The notes beneath the pieces are model-generated. The model ran no database searches. It had not been told where the DNA came from and worked only from the letters and a program-made list of their open reading frames with translations. A program made the translations under genes and the position numbers. This document shows, piece after piece, positions 58,354 to 64,000 of a stretch of 64,000 nt of DNA. The stretch lies in contig JAIVFJ010000043.1 in assembly GCA_025765615.1 (NCBI GenBank), positions 62,001 to 126,000 on the forward strand, written 5' to 3'. This DNA is from Zopfochytrium polystomum (Eukaryota > Chytridiomycota > Chytridiomycetes > Chytridiales > Chytridiaceae). The stretch's first letter is position 1. Every line of letters begins with the position of its first letter.

Positions 58354-59886
58354 TCAAGCGTTCCCGTTGCCCAGTCCCCTCTGCCCGTTCGTCGAGCGCG
58401 CGCGAATCGGCTCCGTTATGCCGTTTTCGTGGCGGCCAAGGCCGCCGCTTCCACGCCAACCAAGCTTCAGCAGCATGGCCTCGCCGACTCCCGTTACGGG
58501 CGGCGCCGACTCTAGAACAGCGACAGGATCCTTCGACTCGTTCCACCGCCGCGCGGTGACACCCGCCGCGCTCTGCCCGCAGGCGCGATTTCTACTTTTC
58601 CCAGAGTCGACCGCATCCACCACTTCCAAGCCCAACTCCGACCGCCGGAACGCTTCAATGTCGGCGTCCCTCAACACACCGTGCAACGAGCGCCGCTCCG
58701 CCGCACGGTCCATGACCTTGCTCAACTTTGCACCCGCACCGCCGACCATTCGCTTCAACCTTGCCAGCTCAGCTCGCCGAGCTGCCTCCAACGCGTTCGT
58801 GGTGTCAGCGGGTGTAACGGTGGTTAGTGGCCGCGCGCCACCGGATGGCGGCGCCAACTCTAGAGAGTTCTCGCGCGTCACCTGGCATCGCTCGCAGCCC
58901 CACCGGTCGTGAATGTGCACCTCGATGAGCGTTGACCCAAGCTCAAGAACGTCGAGGTGTTGCAGTCGCATAGCATGCATTTGGACATGTCGGGCCTCTG
59001 CTGACGAGGCCTGTTGTGCATCGTCGGAGGTCGTCGCGCCACGAAGAACGACGCCATTCACCGTAGTTCCGTGCTTGGAACCCAGATCGGTCACAACAAA
59101 AACCGTTCTCCATAATGTTGATGGCAGTCGATCTGCAGGAATGGCATCATTAGAATTACTTCTGTCTCCTTTGAGGTCCAAAATCTTTCTTGCAGATATC
59201 GAAGCGTGAGTCCTCGACACTGCGAGTTCCGGAATGCGGAGGCGCAGGGCAGTAGGACATCTGTCTCGACCAATGGTGACACCCAATCCGTCGACCGCGA
59301 GAACAGAGCCAGGCGTGAGAACGTCGGAACGTTGGACGACCAGCTTTAGGACAACGGGGTCCGCGAAGTTGGTTGCATCGTGACTGGAGGATGGATCCGC
59401 TGTCGCTTCTTGCAGCGTCCAACAATGGAGAGCAGAGTCCCAAGTTGCGTAGAGGCCGAGGGAAGTATCATAGAGAAGCCCGAGCGGCTCACTCACAAAA
59501 ATGGTGTCGGTGTACGGCTTCCAGAGTCCGTCTCCACCGTTTCCTTCGCTCGCGCTGGTGAAACCATCAGAATCGATCTCGCCATCAGAGAAGTGGTGAC
59601 GTCTCCGCTCGCGCCGGTGACCGGAATTGCTTCTGTCCAGGGAGCTGTTCTCGTCGCTGCTATTGTGGCGGTTTTTGTTCTCACGCTTCCGCTTTGGCGG
59701 GTGCTGCCGCCGTCGGGAGCGAGATCTGTCAGACCAGTCGTCGCTAAGAGACCGCGAGCTCGATCGAGAACGGGGGCGCCGCCGCCCGGAGCGAGGACGA
59801 TCTCGATGGGATCCACTGCCACGATCGGAGATCTCGCCGTCCTCGGACGCCTCTTGTTTGACGCCAGCGGTCCCGCTTTGGTTCAT
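58354..59886 (-). CDS. FHA and G-patch domain protein, AGGF1-like
   Basis: Single exon, 510 residues from ATG 59886 (the frame is open 12 codons further without an ATG). The N-terminus is an Arg/Ser-rich, SR-like region. A short Tyr-containing OCRE-like stretch follows (LLYDTSLGLYATWDSALHCW, about residues 135-155). The FHA domain follows at about 190-310 (LGVTIGRDRCPTALRL, ELAVSRTHASI, VTDLGSKHGTTVNG). The C-terminus is a G-patch (GVGEAMLLKLGWRGSGGLG). This order matches animal and fungal AGGF1 relatives, which are linked to RNA processing. It is transcribed away from DNAAF6 with start codons only 37 bases apart. Confidence 0.88.
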   Translation of the reverse strand: MNQSGTAGVKQEASEDGEISDRGSGSHRDRPRSGRRRPRSRSSSRSLSDDWSDRSRSRRRQHPPKRKRENKNRHNSSDENSSLDRSNSGHRRERRRHHFSDGEIDSDGFTSASEGNGGDGLWKPYTDTIFVSEPLGLLYDTSLGLYATWDSALHCWTLQEATADPSSSHDATNFADPVVLKLVVQRSDVLTPGSVLAVDGLGVTIGRDRCPTALRLRIPELAVSRTHASISARKILDLKGDRSNSNDAIPADRLPSTLWRTVFVVTDLGSKHGTTVNGVVLRGATTSDDAQQASSAEARHVQMHAMRLQHLDVLELGSTLIEVHIHDRWGCERCQVTRENSLELAPPSGGARPLTTVTPADTTNALEAARRAELARLKRMVGGAGAKLSKVMDRAAERRSLHGVLRDADIEAFRRSELGLEVVDAVDSGKSRNRACGQSAAGVTARRWNESKDPVAVLESAPPVTGVGEAMLLKLGWRGSGGLGRHENGITEPIRARSTNGQRGLGNGNA

Positions 59887-59923
59887 GTTTGACTTTGATC
59901 GTTTTGTTGGACCAACCAACAAA
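59887..59923. promoter_or_regulatory. 37-base divergent start region of the AGGF1-like gene and DNAAF6
   Basis: The two start codons (59886 minus, 59924 plus) are separated by 37 bases only. Either the 5' untranslated regions overlap the opposite gene or the true starts lie further apart; each chosen ATG is followed by good coding sequence. Confidence 0.6.
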
Positions 59924-60816
59924 ATGAGCGGAGTTCTGGAGCTGGCGGAGCTTTTTGGCTCGTTTCAAAAGGACCGCGACAACGGGGACGCGCAGGTACA
60001 ACTAAACCGCCAGCTCAGAAGAGCAGCAACGGGAGCGCGGCACTCGAGAACCGCCTCTCCCGCCGATTCCCTCGCCGACCAGATGCGTCGCGAACACTAC
60101 TTTCTCCAAAAGTGCCATCGACTGCCTAACAATGGAATGAGTAGGTCCTAGCCGCGAGGCCGTCGCCGGCGGGTTCCCTGACGCCAGGTTCGATCGGTCC
60201 GAAACTCGCCCCCGCCGCCGAATCCAAGGCTCCCAGCAAAAGCTCCTCAGCGTCCAAGAAAGATATTTGGGACGACGATGAGGTCGAAGAGAATGTTTTG
60301 GATGATGCCGATCCACGACCGGCACCCGAGTAAGTTACCTGCTTCGCTGAACCCAACTTGTTCCCACTCTGATGCGGGGCCTACCCACGTGAAACAAATC
60401 TTTGTCCAACTGTTTTGTATTATTTTCGCGGATCGTTCTCGTGTGAGGAACAGGTACACGATCAAGTACCGACAAAGGGTGACCAGCGAAGACATTTACC
60501 TGCAGATGGGCGGCAAGACGCCGTCCACCAGCCACACAGACGACCTGGTCGTCACAATCCAGCTTCCCGGCGAGCAGCTCAAGGACGTTGAGCTGACGTG
60601 CACGCCAAACAAGCTGGAGGTCCGCAGCCCCAAATTGTGAGTAGAGTACTACTGCCGTCGTTTTGTGTGTTCAGGCAAACCCTCTGAAAAAAAATCTACA
60701 GTAGGCTGGTGGCTCCGCTGCCCAGGACGGTCAAGGACAAGGACGGGGCGGCCCGGTTCGACGCGGCCAAAGGCGAGCTCGTTGTGACCATGCCCGTCGT
60801 CCCGGAGTTTCTCTGA
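59924..60816 (+). CDS. DNAAF6: DNAAF6/PIH1D3, axonemal dynein assembly factor
   Basis: Four exons: 59924-59995, 60145-60329, 60454-60636 and 60705-60816, total 552 bases, 183 residues. The N-terminus is short and acidic. The middle has GSLTPGSIGPKLAP and KKDIWDDDEVEE, which match the conserved GxIGP and DIW patches of PIH1D3. The C-terminal CS-like (p23/PIH1) domain has YTIKYRQRVTSEDIYLQM, DDLVVTIQLPGEQLKDVEL, NKLEVRSPK and FDAAKGELVVTMPV. Known role: an HSP90 co-chaperone in cytoplasmic preassembly of outer and inner dynein arms. It is retained only in organisms with motile cilia or flagella, so it points to a zoosporic host. Confidence 0.92.
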
Positions 60817-61149
60817 GGCGGAGAGAGACAGAGAGAGGCATAGCACGCGCGCGCGCACTCACTCACACACACACACACACACACACACACTTTCTCTTTC
60901 TCTCTCTTTCTCTCTCTGCCATATATCTTTTGGCAAACAAAAACAACATCAACAACATCACAACAATAGAAGTAATAGTGTTCTCTTTTCTAGTTCGCAT
61001 GGCTCCCGGGTACCTCCGCTGCAGGTGGCCGCCGTGCACGGACCGTTCGGTGGGCCGACGGGGCTTGCGCCGCTGGCGGGGCTGCGCGCGCTGGCGGTCG
61101 TGGTCGCGGGGAGATGGGGCGCCCGGCTTCGGCCTGGCGCGGTGCTGCT

Positions 61150-61272
61150 TGTAGTCTAATGGCAAGACGCCACCAGCAATTAAGGCACCAGGTTCGATCC
61201 CTCGACTTCCCTAGCTCACTTGGAAGAGCGTAATCTTGGTGGAGATCGGAGTTCAATCCTTCGTCCGGGGAT
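61150..61272 (+). repeat. Two tRNA-like modules in tandem (dimeric SINE-like)
   Basis: Module 1 has TAATGGCAAGACG and a perfect B-box GGTTCGATCC at 61191-61200. Module 2 has TAGCTCACTTGGAAGAGCG at 61212-61230 (D-arm GCTC/GAGC pairs) and GGAGTTCAATCCT at 61248-61260. Acceptor and anticodon stems do not pair properly, so these are probably tRNA-derived repeats, not functional tRNAs. Confidence 0.5.
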
Positions 61273-61536
61273 ACCCTTCGTCCAAACAAAGACAGACCAG
61301 TTTATCTTATCCACCTTCTCTTTTCTCTCGACACCCTTCCTTGTGTACTTCATTGAATTCATTGAAGAACAGCCCGGCAGGATCATCGCCACGGTTGTTT
61401 CTTTATGGCACCTTTGAAACCCTTTTTTTTTTTTTTTTTTTTTTCTTTTTTCTTTTGAAGATTGATATTCTCCGTCAAACCCCGTCAGTGTGTGGCACGG
61501 ACGAGTGGCGTGGCCTACCCCGCGCCATTGGCACAG

Positions 61537-61538
<2 letters not shown>

Positions 61539-61601
<63 letters not shown>
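61539..61601. repeat. AC dinucleotide microsatellite
   Basis: About 31 uninterrupted AC units, followed by a few imperfect ones. Confidence 0.95.
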
Positions 61602-61605
<4 letters not shown>

Positions 61606-61942
61606 CACATACACACCACGCTCAACCGAGGCTCTGCGTCCAAGACCCCCCTCCCAGCCGACTCAGCCATTACGAAGGCATATTTTTGGACTGGCGTGGG
61701 GACTGAGCGTGGGGGCCAGTGGCGCGAGGCGGCGTGGGCGCGGCTGCTGCTGCTTCCAGTCAGTGAGTGTGGGAGGCATTTCTTTATAAGCTTCATCGAT
61801 ACAATTTTTTGGCTTCCGCTTTCTTGCCTCCTCCTTCATCACAAGAGCGTAACCCCTTATAGCCCTCCTTCGAGAAGATAAAAAAGGAGGAAAAGAAAAC
61901 CGAGAGAGCGAGAGCGAAAGAGCGTACTCGCACGGACTTGCA

Positions 61943-64000
61943 ATGAATAGTGCCGTCGGAGATGACCCTGCGGAGGCGATCGACATGACGGGTCTGCGCA
62001 AGGCTTCCCCCTCCACTCGCGGCTTCCTCTTAGACTCTTCATTTGACTCACTCTTTCCGCAAAAAAAGAAATTGGTAAAGAGCCCTCTCACCAAACTGAC
62101 GTCGATGAGCCCGCGCCGTCGCGCACACCGGACCCGCTTTGCATCGTCAACACGCCTTCCAGCAATGTCCCAAGCCAACGTGCAACCAACGGCAGCGACC
62201 GCCACCCCGGCCCCCTCGAGGGGACGGACAAGCCCGTGGCAGTCACGCTGCGCATTACCGAAAGCGCCCGCGGCGGTGACGGCCCGGGGGAGCCGGACGA
62301 AGGTTACGACGAGGTGTACGACATTGTGGACGCTGTGGTTCCGCGCACGGACGACCCGACGATACCGGCGTTCACGTTCCGTGTGCTGGTCCTCGGCTTT
62401 GCGTTTGCGCTCGTGCTGGCGTCGGTCAACACGCTGTTTACGTTTCGGACAAACACGTTTGTGCGTTCGGGCGCTTACTGTATCATTTATGAGGGGTCCC
62501 GCGTGCAACATTTCTCTTCAAACGAAATAACCAAGAACAACACACCCCTACAGTCGCTCAACCCGTTCATCGGCGTCCTCCTCTCCTACCCGCTCGGCCA
62601 CCTTCTTGCCCGCGTTCTCCCAACAACCCGCATCCTCGGTCTCACCCTCAACCCCGGCCGCTTCACGCACAAGGAGCACGCGCTCATCTTTATCTTCTGC
62701 TCCACCGCGTCTGGCCCGGCCTACGCTCTGTACAACATCGTCGGCCAAAAGTACCAGCTCTACCAGTCCGGCGGCGGCGGGGTGACGACGGCCAGCGCGC
62801 TCGGGTTTGCGGCGGCCACGCAGCTGTTCGGATATGGCCTCGCCGGGCTGTGCCGGCGGTTCCTGGTGCGTCCCGCGGCCATGCTGTGGCCGGGGAACTT
62901 GGCCACCGTCGCGCTACTGCGGTCGCTGCACGACGTTGGGCGCGGCGGTGACGATGGCGACGGCGGTAACGGCGACGAAGGGTGCGGCCGCAACCGCGTG
63001 TGTACGACATGCGGTGTCGCGGTCGACGTTTTTCTGGGCGGCGACGGTCGCGGCCGCCGCGTACCAGGTGCTGCCGTCGTTCGTGGCGCCGGTGCTCGGT
63101 GCCGTGTCGCTGCTGTGCTATCTGGCGCCGCGGCTGCCCGACCGCGGCGGGGTGGCTCCGCTGTACGCGGCAAAGGTTGCAAGGGGCCTCGGGTCGGCGC
63201 AGCCCAGCGGCGGGCTGGGTTTTTTGTCGCTGTCGTTTGACTGGTCGATCGTCGGGACTCAGGCTCCGATCACGACGCCTTTGTGGGCGCTGCTCAACCA
63301 GTTTTTGGGAGGTGAGTTTTTGGGTGGTCAGGTGGTGCTGAGGGTGGGAGACAGGAAGCATTTTGTGTTTACTCACCTTTCACTCAGTGTACCTGATTCT
63401 GTACATTATCACACCGCTGCTTTGGGTGAACAGTGCGTTCGGAAACGACTTTGCAATCGGAACGAATCCTTATGACGGTTCGTTCATCGACCACTCGTTT
63501 CGCTCGCGTAGTCGCTGCGCACTCACTTTGGTTCCTCAACCCTCCAGGCCCAAACGGCACAGGTCGCTTTCCTCTCGGCTTCACTCTCAATTCGGCATCG
63601 CTTTTCGACCGCAACGGGACATTTGTACCCGCCAGATTGTTTGTCGACCGGAGCACCCTCTCACTCGAGCAGCAGCTGTACGATGAGCGGAAGCCAATCC
63701 TCATCACGACTTACTTTGCCATGGAATACACCGTTTCGTTCATCGTTTTCACCTCTGCCATTGTCCACGTCGTCCTTTGGTACGGCAAGGACATCCGCAC
63801 CCGCTTCACGACGGCCATGCGCGACCTCGACGCCGCCGACATCCACGCAAAGCTGATCGACGCGTACCCGGACGTGCCCGACTCGTGGTACCTCCTTCTT
63901 CTGGCCTTCAACGTCGTGCTGGCGATCGGTGTATGCCAATGGGGCGCGTTCGACCTTCCCTGGTGGGGGGTGCTCCTCGCGCTGGCGCTCGCCGGGGCCA
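61943..64000 (+). CDS. OPT-family oligopeptide transporter, C-terminus outside the window
   Basis: Starts at ATG 61943 with a soluble N-terminus. The membrane part begins in another frame after an A7 run (about 62060-62066), so a frame slip or undetected intron is needed there. Clear OPT motifs: VYDIVDAVVP-like linker, FTFRVLVLGFAFALVLASVN, SLNPFIGVLLSYPLGH, LTLNPGRFTHKEHALI, FLVRPAAMLWPGNL, LSLSFDWSIVGTQAP and VYLILYIITPLLWVNSAF. Introns lie at about 62460-62553, 63311-63388 and 63480-63547. A second frame change near 62940-62985, in GGCGAC-type repeats, is unresolved. The family imports tetra/pentapeptides, glutathione or metal chelates with protons across the plasma membrane. The open frame runs past base 64000. 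Confidence 0.85.

Larger units (their letters stand above)
60817..61942. other. Spacer upstream of the OPT transporter
   Basis: Contains a CA then CT tract at 60862-60920, a dimeric tRNA-like sequence at 61150-61272, a T run at 61423-61444 and a long AC tract at 61539-61601. No protein gene supported. Confidence 0.6.

Overview
The window is nuclear DNA of a eukaryote, most likely a zoosporic (chytrid-like) fungus. Evidence for a fungus: short GT-AG introns of about 40-140 bases, Och1-type (GT32) and Gma12/Mnn10-type (GT34) Golgi glycosyltransferases, and a fungal-type caleosin relic. Evidence for a flagellum: a spliced homologue of the axonemal dynein assembly factor PIH1D3/DNAAF6. There is no operon structure, ribosome-binding site or CRISPR array. 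Genes are GC-rich; spacers are full of CT/GA, TG/CA and homopolymer microsatellites.

Layout. 1-6.2 kb: a partial short-chain dehydrogenase, MAK16 (60S ribosome biogenesis) and a ubiquitin-eS31 fusion gene. 6.2-18.1 kb: two convergent GT32 genes that form an ancient inverted duplication. A decayed Ty3/chromovirus sits between them and was itself invaded by two head-to-tail Helitron-like elements and by a third 2.1-kb element. 20-28 kb: a tandem array of three GT34 genes plus a fourth, truncated relic; copy 1 carries a one-base frameshift. 29.5-32.4 kb: a large Ser/Pro-rich protein with a PH-like domain. 36.4-40.2 kb: SEA4/MIOS, a GATOR2/SEACAT subunit. 40.4-45.7 kb: two paralogous multi-pass membrane proteins of no recognised family flanking a decayed caleosin. 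46.1-53.4 kb: DOA1/PLAA, RAD4/XPC and a UBE2J/Ubc6-type E2, closely packed and all tied to ubiquitin biology. 53.6-58.0 kb: a fused lysine-ketoglutarate reductase/saccharopine dehydrogenase (AASS). 58.4-60.8 kb: an FHA/G-patch (AGGF1-like) gene and DNAAF6, which share a 37-base divergent start region. 61.9 kb to the end: an OPT-family oligopeptide transporter, partial.

The housekeeping genes were traced exon by exon. For MAK16, ubiquitin-eS31, SEA4, DOA1, RAD4, the E2, DNAAF6 and both membrane paralogues the exon lengths sum to a whole number of codons, so those models should be close to right. Gene starts are less sure for the PH-domain protein, the OPT transporter and the caleosin relic. 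The most notable features are the nested transposon stack inside an inverted gene duplication, the GT34 birth-and-death array, GA-rich tracts upstream of most of the glycosyltransferase genes, and the pair of unclassified membrane proteins.
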